Source: an uncultured Propionivibrio sp. (lineage in GTDB: Bacteria > Pseudomonadota > Gammaproteobacteria > Burkholderiales > Rhodocyclaceae). From it: 64,000 nt of DNA. Shown one piece after another: positions 55,064-64,000 of this stretch. The translations under genes and the position numbers were made by a program. The DNA lies in the NCBI RefSeq assembly GCF_963666255.1, contig NZ_OY762655.1, forward strand, positions 620,001 through 684,000, read 5' to 3'. The notes beneath the pieces were generated by a model, which was not told the origin of the DNA, ran no database searches, and was given only the letters and a program-made list of their open reading frames with translations. Numbering within the stretch: the stretch's first letter is position 1; every line of letters starts with the position of its first letter.

Positions 55064-56355
55064 TGTCCGCCATCGAACGCCTCCCGAGCATCGACCACGG
55101 CCTGCTGCGCTTCCTCACCTGCGGCAGCGTCGACGACGGCAAGAGCACGCTGATCGGTCGCCTGCTCTATGACACCAAGGCGATCCTCGTCGATACGCTC
55201 TCGGCGATCGAGCGCACGTCGAAAAAGCGCGGCCTCGACGCCATCGACCTGTCGCTATTAACGGACGGCCTGCAAGCCGAGCGCGAGCAAGGCATCACCA
55301 TCGACGTCGCCTACCGCTATTTCAACACCGGCACGCGCAAGTACATCATCGCCGACGCGCCGGGACACGAGCAGTACACGCGCAACATGGTGACCGCCGC
55401 CTCGACTGCCGATCTCGCCGTCATCCTGATCGATGCGCGCAAAGGCGTGCTGACGCAGACGCGCCGCCACTCGTACCTGGCCCAACTCGTCAACATCCCG
55501 CACCTTGTCGTCGCCATCAACAAGATGGACCTCGTCGACTATGCACAGGACCGCTTCGACACGATCGTCGCCGACTATCTCGATTTCGCCGTCCAGCTCG
55601 TCGGTGCCGAGAAAGCGAAGAATGTGCGCTTCATTCCGATCTCGGCGCTTAACGGCGACATGGTCGTCGAACGCGGCGAGCGGCTCGACTGGTACGACGG
55701 CCCGACGCTGCTCGACCTGCTTGAAGCCGCGCCGCCGGCCCACATCGATCACGACGAGGCCTTCCGTTTTCCCGTGCAATACGTCTGCCGTCCGCAGGAG
55801 TCGGCCAACCCCGAACTGCATGACTATCGCGGGTTCATGGGCCGCATCGAATCCGGACATATCGCCGTCGGCGACGCCGTCACCGTCTTGCCGTCGGGAC
55901 GCCAAAGCCGCATCCGCGCCATCGAAGTCTTCGGCACGCAGTTCGACGCTGCCGATGCGGAACAGTCGGTGACGCTCCTGCTCGACGACGAGATCGACAT
56001 CTCGCGCGGCGACATGATCGTCAAAACTGACGAACAGCCGCCCGTCGTCCGCCAGATCGAAGCGATGCTTTGCTGGCTCTCCGAAGCGCCGCTCGACCCG
56101 CGCCGGAAATATCTCATCCGGCATACGACGCGCGACACCAAGGCGATGCTCGAAGGCATCGAAGAGCGAATCGACGTGAATACACTGGAACGCCTGCCAG
56201 CCGAACGCCTGGAGATGAATGACATCGCCCGCGTCTGCTTCAAGCTGGCGCAGCCGGTTTTTCCCGATCCTTACGTGAAGAACCGCAGCACCGGCGCCTT
56301 CATCGTCATCGACGAGGCCAGCAACAACACCGTCGGCGCCGGCATGATCCTGTAA
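55063..56355 (+). CDS. cysN: Sulfate adenylyltransferase subunit 1 CysN (GTPase)
   Basis: 430 residues. EF-Tu-like GTPase motifs: G1 GSVDDGKST (21-29), G3 DAPGHEQY, G4 NKMD; two beta-barrel domains follow. It regulates CysD by GTP hydrolysis. No C-terminal CysC domain is fused, consistent with direct APS reduction by the upstream enzyme. The operon ends at 56355; the racemase-family gene converges 22 bases later with only a weak hairpin between. Confidence 0.97.
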   Translation: MSAIERLPSIDHGLLRFLTCGSVDDGKSTLIGRLLYDTKAILVDTLSAIERTSKKRGLDAIDLSLLTDGLQAEREQGITIDVAYRYFNTGTRKYIIADAPGHEQYTRNMVTAASTADLAVILIDARKGVLTQTRRHSYLAQLVNIPHLVVAINKMDLVDYAQDRFDTIVADYLDFAVQLVGAEKAKNVRFIPISALNGDMVVERGERLDWYDGPTLLDLLEAAPPAHIDHDEAFRFPVQYVCRPQESANPELHDYRGFMGRIESGHIAVGDAVTVLPSGRQSRIRAIEVFGTQFDAADAEQSVTLLLDDEIDISRGDMIVKTDEQPPVVRQIEAMLCWLSEAPLDPRRKYLIRHTTRDTKAMLEGIEERIDVNTLERLPAERLEMNDIARVCFKLAQPVFPDPYVKNRSTGAFIVIDEASNNTVGAGMIL

Positions 56356-56377
56356 TAGCCCGGAGCGCGAGCGCCGG

Positions 56378-57472
56378 CTAAACCGCCGCGTACTCGCGCG
56401 CCAGGCGAATACAGGTGCGGGCCAGAATCGACGTCGGATCGACGACCGCCACGCGCCGCCCGGCAATCAACGCGTCCGGGCACTCCGGTGCCAGCAGCGG
56501 CAATTCGGTACAGCCAAGAATCAGCACCTCGGCGCCGCGCTCGACCAGCGCGCTCATCGCAACGTTCAGGTCCTCTGCGCACACGCCGGTGACATAACCG
56601 GCCTTGACGCCGCGCGGTCCATAAATTGCGGCCATGACGCGGGCCTGGTCGTTTTCGTCCGGCACCATCAAGGTGATGCCGAGCGCCTCGGCGACCGCAT
56701 GATAGGCGCGCGTGCGGATGGTTCCGTTCGTCGCCAGCAGGCCAACCTGCCGACCCGGATAGGTGTCGCGAATATGGCCGAGCGTCGCTTCGAGCATGTT
56801 GACGATCGGAATCGACAGTCCCGGCTGAATTCTCGGCACGAACACATGCGCCGTATTGCACGGGATGGCGATGACACTCGCGCCGGCCGCTTCAAGTCGC
56901 TTGGCCGTCGCATACAGCGCAATGGTTGGATCGGCACCGCCGTCGAGCAGATGCGCCGTCCTGTCGGGAATCTGCGGATTCTGCTCGACAATGACCTTGA
57001 CATGATCCTGATCGCAACGCGCATCGGTATTGACGACGATCTTGTCGAGAAGATCGACGGTCGCCGCCGGACCGACGCCGCCGACGACACCGATCCTGAA
57101 TGGCTGCTTCGCCGGCGCCGGCAGACGCCCCTCGGCGACGAGGTGCACGGCATCGGCCAGCCGCAGCAGCGTCACCGTCACTTCCGGGCGTAATTCCTCC
57201 AGCACCTCCGCCACCAGCACATCGGCGACGATCACGGCGTCGACGCCGGCACGCTCAAGGCGGCAGACGCCGTCGTACAGGGCGCGTTTGAACGCTGCCG
57301 AACCGCTCGTCCCGGCGTCGGACAGCGCGTCCGCATCGACGATCCATTGCGGCTGGACGGCACCGCCACACGCTGCCTTGAACTGCGCAGCAAGGTCTTC
57401 TCCGGCGGCATCCATCCCCGCCAGGAGGCCGAAGCGCGGCGCGCGCTTCGTTGGCTCCAAAGAAAGATTCAT
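56378..57472 (-). CDS. Asp/Glu racemase-family protein with an extra N-terminal domain
   Basis: 364 residues, much longer than the usual aspartate racemase (about 230). The C-terminal part (from FRIGVVGGVGPAATVDLL, residue 125) is a complete racemase with catalytic cysteines Cys205 (IPCNTAH) and Cys321 (GCTELPLL). The first 120 residues (PTKRAPRFGLLAGMDAAGEDLAAQFKAACGG..., DAVIVADVLVAEVLEEL) look like a second, Cys-poor racemase-like lobe or regulatory domain. It would interconvert D- and L-aspartate or a related amino acid. It is encoded 30 bases after aspA on the same strand, which suggests a D-to-L aspartate to fumarate route. Confidence 0.85.
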   Translation of the reverse strand: MNLSLEPTKRAPRFGLLAGMDAAGEDLAAQFKAACGGAVQPQWIVDADALSDAGTSGSAAFKRALYDGVCRLERAGVDAVIVADVLVAEVLEELRPEVTVTLLRLADAVHLVAEGRLPAPAKQPFRIGVVGGVGPAATVDLLDKIVVNTDARCDQDHVKVIVEQNPQIPDRTAHLLDGGADPTIALYATAKRLEAAGASVIAIPCNTAHVFVPRIQPGLSIPIVNMLEATLGHIRDTYPGRQVGLLATNGTIRTRAYHAVAEALGITLMVPDENDQARVMAAIYGPRGVKAGYVTGVCAEDLNVAMSALVERGAEVLILGCTELPLLAPECPDALIAGRRVAVVDPTSILARTCIRLAREYAAV

Positions 57473-57502
57473 TGCATCATGCGCGCCGCAACAAGGGCAC
57501 GC

Positions 57503-58921
57503 CTATTTCTCGAATTTCGGGTTGATCAGGTTGTCGAACGAAAATACCTCGTCCCAGTGCGCTTGCGTCATCAACTGGCGCTCCTTGACGACCACGTCGT
57601 GCAGGGACTTGCCGGAGCTGTGACACTCGCGCGCGATCTCGGCACACTGCTTGTAGCCGAGCGACGGCTTGAGGACCGTAATGATACCCAAGGAATTGAG
57701 TACCATGTTGCGCGCATGCTCAGCATTGGCGGTGATGCCGTCCACACAGTTGACGCGCAGGCTATTGACCGCGTTCTCCATCGTGAAGATCGATTTGAAC
57801 AGGGCGTAGGTGATCACCGGCTCCATGACGTTGAGCTGAAGCTGACCGGCCGACGCGGCCAGTGTCACGGTCAGGTCGAGTCCGATGACGAGGAAGCTGG
57901 CCTGATTGACGACTTCCGGGATGACCGGATTGACCTTCCCCGGCATGATCGAACTGCCCGGCTGCATCTGCGGCAGGTTGATCTCGTTGAAGCCGCAGCG
58001 CGGTCCCGACGAGAGCAGGCGAATGTCATTGCAAATCTTGGTCAGCTTGGTCGAGGTACGCTTCAACACACCCGAGAGCAGCACGTAGGCGCCGGTATCC
58101 GAAGTCGCTTCGACGAGGTCGCCGCCAAGGATGAACTTGTTGTCAGTCAGTTCTGACAGGTACTTGGTCGCGAGTTCCGGATAGCCGGGCGCCGCCGTCA
58201 CCGTCGTGCCGATGGCGGTCGCGCCGAGGTTGATCTCGCGCAGCAATTGGCGCACTTCGGCAATCCGTTCGACTTCTTCGCCGATCGTCGTGCCCCAGCC
58301 GTGGAACTCCTGCCCGAGCGACATCGGCACGGCATCCTGCAGGTGCGTGCGGCCCATCTTGAGGACGCGCTCGAATTCCTTGCCCTTGGCGAAGAACGCG
58401 CCTTGCAGCTTGCGCAGCGCTTCCATGTAGCTCGACAGCCGCAGGATCAGCGCCAGGCGGAACGCGGTCGGATAGACGTCATTGGTCGACTGCCCGAAGT
58501 TGACATGATCGTTCGGATTGATGACGTGGTAATCACCCTTCTGGTGACCGAGCGACTCAAGCGCCACGTTGGCGATCACCTCATTGGCATTCATGTTCAC
58601 CGAGGTACCGGCGCCACCCTGGATGAAATCGGTAACGAACTGTTCGCGAAGGTCACCCGCGATCAGGCGGTCACAGGCGCCGATGATGGCGTTGGCGATC
58701 TTGCCGTCGAGACAGCCGAGATCGCGGTTGGCCATGGCCGCCGCCTTCTTGACGTAACCGAGCGCCTTGACGAAATACGGCTCGGCCGACATCGGCGTTC
58801 CGGTGATGTAGAAGTTGTCCTTGCCGCGCTGCGTCTGCACGCCATAGTAGGCGTCCGCAGGAATCTGCCGCTCACCCAGGAAATCCTTCTCGATGCGATA
58901 GTTCGTAGTCGTATCCGTCAT
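57503..58921 (-). CDS. aspA: Aspartate ammonia-lyase
   Basis: 472 residues from ATG 58921, with GCGGAGCG upstream; nine codons further upstream remain open but lack a site. The fumarase/aspartase family signature GSSIMPGKVNP and the conserved GTSVNMNANEVIANVA, SNDVYPTA-type and TAAPGYP regions are present. It deaminates L-aspartate to fumarate and ammonia in the cytoplasm. Its gene is divergent from the LysR regulator at 59049 and is followed by the racemase-family gene. Confidence 0.95.
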   Translation of the reverse strand: MTDTTTNYRIEKDFLGERQIPADAYYGVQTQRGKDNFYITGTPMSAEPYFVKALGYVKKAAAMANRDLGCLDGKIANAIIGACDRLIAGDLREQFVTDFIQGGAGTSVNMNANEVIANVALESLGHQKGDYHVINPNDHVNFGQSTNDVYPTAFRLALILRLSSYMEALRKLQGAFFAKGKEFERVLKMGRTHLQDAVPMSLGQEFHGWGTTIGEEVERIAEVRQLLREINLGATAIGTTVTAAPGYPELATKYLSELTDNKFILGGDLVEATSDTGAYVLLSGVLKRTSTKLTKICNDIRLLSSGPRCGFNEINLPQMQPGSSIMPGKVNPVIPEVVNQASFLVIGLDLTVTLAASAGQLQLNVMEPVITYALFKSIFTMENAVNSLRVNCVDGITANAEHARNMVLNSLGIITVLKPSLGYKQCAEIARECHSSGKSLHDVVVKERQLMTQAHWDEVFSFDNLINPKFEK

Positions 58922-58982
58922 GTCGCGCTCCGCGTTAAGATAATGCATTCATACTACGGCGCAACAAAGCACACGGCGGCCT

Positions 58983-59003
58983 GTTATGCATTAATCGCAT
59001 AAC
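58983..59003. promoter_or_regulatory. LysR-type operator between aspA and its divergent regulator
   Basis: A perfect inverted repeat GTTATGC-(7 bases)-GCATAAC that includes the LysR T-N11-A motif. It sits 60 bases upstream of aspA and 45 bases upstream of the LysR gene. It probably activates aspA and autoregulates the regulator; this is inference from layout. Confidence 0.6.
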
Positions 59004-59048
59004 GATCAATACAAGCCGAATGACGACCATGCGCGGTCCGGGGACATC

Positions 59049-59990
59049 ATGCAAATCAAATGGATCGAGGACTTCCTCACGCTCACCGACACCCACGCCT
59101 TTTCGCGTGCCGCCGAGCGCCGCAACGTTTCGCAGCCGACCTTCAGCCGCCACATCCAGGCGCTCGAACACTGGCTCGGCGTCGAACTGATCGACCGCAG
59201 CATGCAGGGCGTCCATCTGACCGCCGCAGGCCGGATCTTCCGCGGTTTCGCCGCCGACCTGCTGCGCCGCACCTATGACATGCGCACCGTGCTGCGCGGC
59301 CAGGCGCCGGGCAGCGCCGAAACCGTCCATTTCTCGGTCGCCCATACGCTCTCGCTGTTTTTCTTTCCCCCTTGGCTCAGCCGCCTCAAGGCGGAAATGC
59401 GCAACGTCATCGCCCGTGTCAGTTCCGTCAACATTTCCGAAGGCGCCAGCGCGCTGGCCGAAGGCGGCACCGAGTTGCTGATCATCTACCATCATCCGCA
59501 ACTGCCGGTGTTGCTGAGTCCCGAACGCTTCGAGCATCAGGTGCTCGCCAAAGACATCATGCGGCCGTTCTCGGCCCCGCTCAAGGACGGCGCGCCCCGC
59601 TTCGCCCTGCCCGGATCGCTTGACCGGCCGCTGCCTTTTCTCGCTTATTCGCCGAGCACCTACCTCGCCCACACGGTCGAAATGATCCTGTTCAACGCCA
59701 ACCAGCGCTGCCACCTCGAACGCGCCTTCGACACGCACATGTCGGAAGCGCTCAAGGCCATGGTCATCGAAGGGCACGGCATTGCCTGGCTGCCGGAGAG
59801 CTGCGTCAGCAAGGAACTGGCCCAGAAAGCGCTGGTCAGCGCCGGATCACCGGCCTGGAGTTGCACGCTTGAAGTCCGGCTCTATCGCTCGCGCGAAAAC
59901 ACCAATCCGCTCGTCGATCGCATCTGGTCGTTCTTCAGGAAGCGCATTGCCGCCGAAAACGCACCGGCCGCCCCCCGCGAGGCGCAATAA
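59049..59990 (+). CDS. LysR-family regulator, divergent from aspA
   Basis: 313 residues. A LysR winged helix at 1-60 (MQIKWIEDFLTLTDTHAFSRAAERRNVSQPTFSRHIQALE) and a LysR_substrate-like effector domain. The C-terminal segment (SRENTNPLVDRIWSFFRK) is a variant tail with a disordered end (AAPREAQ). The ligand is unknown. By divergent layout and the palindrome at 58983-59003 it likely controls aspA, and through it the racemase gene. A bidirectional terminator follows immediately. Confidence 0.92.
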   Translation: MQIKWIEDFLTLTDTHAFSRAAERRNVSQPTFSRHIQALEHWLGVELIDRSMQGVHLTAAGRIFRGFAADLLRRTYDMRTVLRGQAPGSAETVHFSVAHTLSLFFFPPWLSRLKAEMRNVIARVSSVNISEGASALAEGGTELLIIYHHPQLPVLLSPERFEHQVLAKDIMRPFSAPLKDGAPRFALPGSLDRPLPFLAYSPSTYLAHTVEMILFNANQRCHLERAFDTHMSEALKAMVIEGHGIAWLPESCVSKELAQKALVSAGSPAWSCTLEVRLYRSRENTNPLVDRIWSFFRKRIAAENAPAAPREAQ

Positions 59991-59991
59991 A

Positions 59992-60019
59992 AAAGCCGCC
60001 CGATCATTCGGGCGGCTTT
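59992..60019. terminator. Bidirectional terminator
   Basis: AAAGCCGCCCG pairs perfectly with CGGGCGGCTTT around ATCATT, with an A run before and T on the minus-strand exit. It ends both the LysR gene (plus) and the chemoreceptor gene (minus). Confidence 0.92.
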
Positions 60020-60040
60020 GCAGTCAGGAACGGCGATGCG

Positions 60041-61918
60041 TCAGACCCGGAAACGCCCGACCACTGCGTGCAAGGAGGCCGACAAGGCACTCAACTCGGT
60101 CACCGTCTGCCGCGCCGACTGGACAGTCCGATCGGTTTCCATGGTCATGCGATTGACCTCTTCGGCCGAATGCGCCATCTCATTGGTCGCCACCGACTGC
60201 TCACGCGTCGATTCCGCGATATCGCGGATCGATGCCACCACGCCCTCAATCTCGCTCTGGATTCCGGAAATCTCCGAAGCCACCGCCTGCGAGGCGCTGA
60301 CGCCATCGGCGACGGACACCTGCGTCTCACCCATGTCGGAGAGCGCCGACCGGATGTCGGTATGCGTCGAGTCGATCAATTGACCGATCTCGACGGTCGC
60401 CTTGGCGGTTCGCTCGGCGAGCTTCCGCACTTCGTCGGCGACCACGGCGAAGCCACGCCCGGACTCGCCGGCGCGCGCGGCCTCGATCGCCGCATTCAGC
60501 GCCAGCAGATTGGTCTGGTCAGCAATCTCGCGAATTGACCCGATGATGGCGTTCATCGCACCGGAACGCTCACCCAACGCCCCAAGCGTTGCCGCCAGTT
60601 TTCCAACCTCGTTCGAGATTTTCTCCATGCCGACGGCCAGATCATGCACGGCACCGACCGAATGACTCGATACCTCGCCCGTCTTGCCAGCCGCTTCCTC
60701 CGCTTGCTTGGCATTCTCGGCGATGTGGTTGATGCTGACAGTGATCTCTTCGATCGTCGCCGCCGTCGAACTTAATGTTTCCGCTTGCCGCTCCGATTCT
60801 TCCGCCATCGACTGCGTCGCGCCGTTGAGCGACTCGATGCCCGAATTCAGCGAATCGGCATTTTCGCGGACCTCAACGACCATGGCGCGCAGGCGCTCGA
60901 TAAAGCGATTGAAGGCGCCCGCCGTCTGACCGATCTCGTCGTCCGTCCCAACCGGCAACTGGCGCGTCAGATCACCTTGACCGCTGGAAATCTCGGTCAG
61001 GGCATCGCGCAGGCCAAAGAGTCCCTGCAGCAGGCGGCTCAGCGCGATGTTGGCCAGCAAGACGCCCAGCAATGCGATCGAAACACCGGCAAGCACTTGC
61101 CACCACAGGAGAGAACGTACCGGCGCAAGCACCGCAGCCTGATCAACGACCGCGCAGAGAACCCAGTCGGCGCCCGGGACAGCCGAGGCAACGACATAGC
61201 TCGGGCGTCCGCCGATCTCGATTTCATGCAGCTTGACGCTTTGATCGGCCGACTGAATCAACGCGAGATCCATCCCCGGCACGATTTCCCCAACCGGCTT
61301 CAGGGCGGACTCGGGTTTGGCGTGCGCAACGATTTTGCCATCGCGGGTGGAGAGAAAGGCAAAGCCATGGCCGCGCAAATCAATCCCTTTGACGAGGCCG
61401 ATGATCTCCTCGAGTGAGATGTCGCCGCCGACCGCACCGGCGACGCCGTTGGCTTCGAACTGCTTGGCGACGGTGATACCCAACTGCTTCGTACTGGCGA
61501 AGACGTAAGGCGCACTGACGATGACCTCGCGGGTTGTCGAGGCTTGCTTGTACCACGGCCGCGCCGTCGGATCATAGCCTTCCGGCGGCTTCTTCTCCGA
61601 CAGGTGATAGACCATGCGTTTGTCGGCATAGCCGGCAAAGGTCTGATCGTACTTGCCCGACTCCTTGCCGAGCACCAGGGACGGGATCGGGTTCGACGCA
61701 TGCGTAAGAGCGTTCGCCGTTGCAGAGATGGCATCCGACCGCTGCGCAACCCAGCGTGACAACGCCGCACGATTACCCTGAATCGCCGCATCAATTTCCT
61801 GCGTGACGCCGACGACGATCTCGCCGCGCATCTGCCAATACGACACACCTGACAACAGCGCGACGGCAACGATCAAAAGCGCCGCCACAAAAACCAGTAA
61901 CCGCTGTTTCAGCGACAT
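60041..61918 (-). CDS. Methyl-accepting chemotaxis protein with dCache amino-acid-sensing domain
   Basis: 625 residues. Transmembrane helix 1 (about 7-26), a periplasmic dCache_1 domain (about 35-255), helix 2 (about 275-295), a HAMP domain (about 298-350) and a cytoplasmic signalling domain with the highly conserved hairpin tip [22 protein letters not shown]. The ligand-binding region shows Tyr115, Arg120 and Trp122 ([11 protein letters not shown]), Tyr138 and Asp166 (GGDI), matching the Y-x4-R-x-W...Y...D amino-acid motif of dCache_1AA receptors such as PctA, with one residue shorter spacing before the Asp. It is therefore a likely amino-acid chemoreceptor, next to aspartate catabolism genes. 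Confidence 0.95.
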   Translation of the reverse strand: MSLKQRLLVFVAALLIVAVALLSGVSYWQMRGEIVVGVTQEIDAAIQGNRAALSRWVAQRSDAISATANALTHASNPIPSLVLGKESGKYDQTFAGYADKRMVYHLSEKKPPEGYDPTARPWYKQASTTREVIVSAPYVFASTKQLGITVAKQFEANGVAGAVGGDISLEEIIGLVKGIDLRGHGFAFLSTRDGKIVAHAKPESALKPVGEIVPGMDLALIQSADQSVKLHEIEIGGRPSYVVASAVPGADWVLCAVVDQAAVLAPVRSLLWWQVLAGVSIALLGVLLANIALSRLLQGLFGLRDALTEISSGQGDLTRQLPVGTDDEIGQTAGAFNRFIERLRAMVVEVRENADSLNSGIESLNGATQSMAEESERQAETLSSTAATIEEITVSINHIAENAKQAEEAAGKTGEVSSHSVGAVHDLAVGMEKISNEVGKLAATLGALGERSGAMNAIIGSIREIADQTNLLALNAAIEAARAGESGRGFAVVADEVRKLAERTAKATVEIGQLIDSTHTDIRSALSDMGETQVSVADGVSASQAVASEISGIQSEIEGVVASIRDIAESTREQSVATNEMAHSAEEVNRMTMETDRTVQSARQTVTELSALSASLHAVVGRFRV

Positions 61919-62040
61919 AATCCCTCCGTTTGAAAATTATTGTAATAGCCGTTGGTCAGTACCTCGCCCTGCCACCGGTTCATCATAGGCGACTTTCATA
62001 GCGGCCGGCAATCCGTATAACCCGTATCAAGACAGCGCAA

Positions 62041-62072
62041 TAAAAAAACGGGAGCCGCCGAAGCGCTCCCGT
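62041..62072 (-). terminator. Rho-independent terminator of the TerC gene
   Basis: On the minus strand ACGGGAGC pairs with GCTCCCGT across a nine-base loop and is followed by seven T. It lies 26 bases after the TerC stop. Confidence 0.9.
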
Positions 62073-62097
62073 CTGGTTGATACTTAAATACCCGGTT

Positions 62098-62820
62098 TCA
62101 GCCACGCTCGATGACATGCTCCTCATCGTCGTCGAGCATCTGGACCATGTCCGAAGATGCCGGCGATTTCGCCACGCGATTGCGCCACCAGCCATAGCCG
62201 ATCACACCAACCGTCAAGAGCAACGCCAGGTACGGCGTGTCATGGAAGATGCCAGGCAGATACGGCTGCACCGCCTTGTCGCCCTCGATCATCTCGCCCG
62301 CCGTGTAAGCGATCAGGCCCGCACCGATATAGACGATCACCGGATAGCGCGCGATCAGCTTCATGATGATCGTGCTGCCGAAAACAATCAGCGGAATCGA
62401 CAGGACGAGACCGGTGATCAGCAGCGCCCAGTCACCCTTGGCGATGCCGGCGATGGCCAGCGTGTTGTCGAGGCTCATGACAACGTCAGCGACCAGGATC
62501 GTCTTCACCGCGGCCAGCAGGTTGTCCTGCGCCTGATGCGCCTCACCTTCACCGTGTTCGTCCTCGATCAGCAGCTTGATGGCGATCCAGACCAGCAGAA
62601 GCGCACCGAAAAACTGCAGGAAGGGTACTTTCAGCAGGGCGACGGCGATGATGGTCAGAATCACGCGCAGCACAATGGCGCCGCCGCTTCCCCAGAGAAC
62701 CGCCTGTTTCTGTTGATGTGCCGGAAGATTTCGCGCCGCCAGCGCGATTACGACGGCATTGTCACCGGAGAGCACGATGTTAACCATCATGATCTGCATC
62801 AGGGCAATCAAAAAATCCAT
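62098..62820 (-). CDS. TerC family integral membrane protein
   Basis: 240 residues from ATG 62820 (MDFLIALMQIMMVN), preceded by AAGGAG; the frame continues upstream without a better site. About seven to nine hydrophobic segments. Conserved acidic residues lie in the membrane: NIVLSGDNAVVIALAARNL near 14-32 and DVVMSLDNTLAIAGIAKGD near 115-133, the TerC signature. TerC/Alx proteins export or handle divalent metals such as manganese, or confer tellurite tolerance. There is a C-terminal acidic tail (DDDEEHVIE). Upstream leader is 260 bases but does not match the yybP-ykoY metal riboswitch. Confidence 0.9.
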   Translation of the reverse strand: MDFLIALMQIMMVNIVLSGDNAVVIALAARNLPAHQQKQAVLWGSGGAIVLRVILTIIAVALLKVPFLQFFGALLLVWIAIKLLIEDEHGEGEAHQAQDNLLAAVKTILVADVVMSLDNTLAIAGIAKGDWALLITGLVLSIPLIVFGSTIIMKLIARYPVIVYIGAGLIAYTAGEMIEGDKAVQPYLPGIFHDTPYLALLLTVGVIGYGWWRNRVAKSPASSDMVQMLDDDEEHVIERG

Positions 62821-62879
62821 GTCCACTTGTCTCCTTGATTCTGCAAGCGCAATTCGAAAATAACGCCAGGCTTCATTCA

Positions 62880-62983
62880 ATTTCACAAGGCGAAAACATC
62901 ATTCGTCTTGTGGCAAGATTAATCCAACGGAAACGAATCGTAGAGGGCGACTGCTATTCCAGCAAGTCGTTTTTTTTCCGAAA
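62880..62983 (+). ncRNA. Candidate small RNA (two hairpins, second a terminator)
   Basis: On the plus strand, opposite the TerC leader, a first hairpin CACAAG-G-CGAA / TTCG-T-CTTGTG (62886-62912, G-U pair on this strand only) is followed by CGACTGCT / AGCAAGTCG with one bulged A (62949-62971) and then eight T. No plus-strand gene precedes it for 2.8 kb, so the terminator is orphaned. A weak TTGATT ... AATAAC promoter can be proposed upstream. Expression is not shown. Confidence 0.4.
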
Positions 62984-63023
62984 CACATCGTCTTTTTCGA
63001 AGTATTGCGAATAACACGAAGGC

Positions 63024-63058
63024 AAAAAAACAGGGGCGCCTGACGCGGCCGCCCCCTG
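63024..63058 (-). terminator. Rho-independent terminator of tyrS
   Basis: On the minus strand CAGGGGGCG pairs with CGCCCCTG with one bulge and is followed by seven T. It lies 25 bases after the tyrS stop. Confidence 0.88.
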
Positions 63059-63083
63059 CCTTGATGCCAGCCACCTGGACGTA

Positions 63084-64000
63084 TTACGCCCAGCGCAGCA
63101 TCGCGTAGTTTTTCTTGCCCCGCCGGAGCAGCGTGAAGCGCCCGAAGCGCCGATCCGCCTCGCCAAACTGGTGATCGATGGCATCCACCTTGGCGCTGTT
63201 CACCAGCACGCTGCCGCCCTGGACGAAGCTGCGCGCCTCGCTCTTCGACTTCGCCAGACCCGACGCCACCAAGGCATCGAGGAGTCCGGTCGCCGACGCG
63301 TCAAGCGTGACACCCGGCACGCCGTCCTGCGCCAATTGTTCGAGATCGTTTTCGTTCAGCGCGTCGAGGCTCCCCGAAAAGAGGCATTGCGAAATGCGCT
63401 GTGCCGCCTCAAGCGCGGCCCGGCCATGGACGAGTTCGGTCGCCTGCTCGGCAAGAATGCGCTGCGCTTCCGGTTTTTGACCGCTGGCCTTGTCGGCCGC
63501 TTCGATCGCATCGATGTCGGCGACCGAGAGGAAGGTGAAGAAACGCATGAAGCGATAAACGTCGGCATCCGCCGTGTTGAGCCAGAACTGATAGAAAGCG
63601 TAGGGCGACGTTTTTTTGGGGTCGAGCCAGACGGCGCCGGATTCCGTCTTGCCAAACTTCGTGCCGTCCGACTTGGTGATCAGCGGCACGGTCAAGCCAT
63701 AGGCCTGCTGTTGATGCAGGCGACGCGTCAGATCGGTGCCAGCAACGATATTGCCCCACTGGTCGGAGCCACCGACTTGCAGGATGCAGCCATGTCGCTT
63801 GTAGAGTTCAGCAAAATCGTAGCCCTGCAACAGGCTGTAGGAAAACTCGGTATAGGAAATGCCCTGGTCCTCGCGTACCAGGCGCTGTTGCACCGATTCC
63901 TTCTTGATCATCGCATTGACGGAGAAATGCTTGCCGATGTCGCGCAGGAATTCGAGGCAGTTCATGCTGCCGAACCAGTCATAGTTGTTGGCCATGATCG
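63084..64000 (-). CDS. tyrS: Tyrosyl-tRNA synthetase, 3' part (N-terminus beyond the window)
   Basis: The frame runs to the right edge without a start; about 305 residues are visible of an expected 400-420, so roughly the first 100-120 are missing. Present are the tyrosine/ATP-binding segment [14 protein letters not shown] and [11 protein letters not shown], the class I signature loop KFGKT (instead of KMSKS, as in E. coli), and a C-terminal S4 RNA-binding domain ([22 protein letters not shown]). It charges tRNA-Tyr in the cytoplasm. Confidence 0.95.
   Translation of the reverse strand, partial: IMANNYDWFGSMNCLEFLRDIGKHFSVNAMIKKESVQQRLVREDQGISYTEFSYSLLQGYDFAELYKRHGCILQVGGSDQWGNIVAGTDLTRRLHQQQAYGLTVPLITKSDGTKFGKTESGAVWLDPKKTSPYAFYQFWLNTADADVYRFMRFFTFLSVADIDAIEAADKASGQKPEAQRILAEQATELVHGRAALEAAQRISQCLFSGSLDALNENDLEQLAQDGVPGVTLDASATGLLDALVASGLAKSKSEARSFVQGGSVLVNSAKVDAIDHQFGEADRRFGRFTLLRRGKKNYAMLRWA

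Noticed and set aside
62821-63083. yybP-ykoY manganese riboswitch in the TerC leader
   Set aside because: The conserved elements of this riboswitch could not be found on the minus strand.

Overview
The window looks like the chromosome of a Gram-negative betaproteobacterium, most likely near Rhodocyclales. This is inferred from high GC with strong G/C third-position bias, a Bug/TctC-type binding protein, a cysI-DUF934-cysH-cysD-cysN sulfate operon under a CysB-type regulator, a selenocysteine-dependent membrane formate dehydrogenase, and abundant outer-membrane and RND components. Gene order is mostly compact and core-like. There is no CRISPR array, intact insertion sequence or prophage.

Region 1 (1-7650) is a minus-strand sigma-54 module. 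A PAS/AAA+/Fis activator precedes a clear -24/-12 promoter (5997-6012) and an operon of fused CoA-transferase, GntP permease, thiolase, an unrecognised 105-residue protein with a duplicated octapeptide, and a short-chain dehydrogenase, closed by a strong terminator. Together they would import, activate, oxidise and thiolytically cleave a hydroxy or keto acid.

Region 2 (7750-18020) holds mfd, aroG and a DUF1015 gene on plus, then a flavin reductase, a PEBP protein, an MscS channel, a membrane-anchored Mrr-type protein and a Bug protein on minus.

Region 3 (18268-28711) is a selenocysteine locus: fdnG with an in-frame UGA at codon 196 and a textbook bacterial SECIS hairpin, fdnH, fdnI, fdhE, selA, selB, a Tsx-like outer-membrane protein on the opposite strand, and tRNA-Sec. 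selD is not in the window.

Region 4 (28729-42485) mixes housekeeping genes (uup, a peroxiredoxin, tRNA-Arg, asnS) with a lower-GC islet at about 36.3-38.85 kb. The islet carries two lipoproteins, a stop-interrupted reading frame and a truncated gene after a type I secretion ABC transporter.

Region 5 (42665-49869) is an RND efflux operon with an AcrR-like operator and no adjacent repressor, followed by three small co-directional genes.

Region 6 (50176-56355) is assimilatory sulfate reduction: cysB divergent from cysI-DUF934-cysH-cysD-cysN. The cysteine pattern of CysH indicates an iron-sulfur APS reductase, consistent with no cysC here.

Region 7 (56378-64000) groups an Asp/Glu racemase-family protein, aspA, a divergent LysR regulator with a 21-bp palindrome between them, a chemoreceptor carrying the amino-acid dCache motif, a TerC protein, a possible small RNA, and the 3' part of tyrS.
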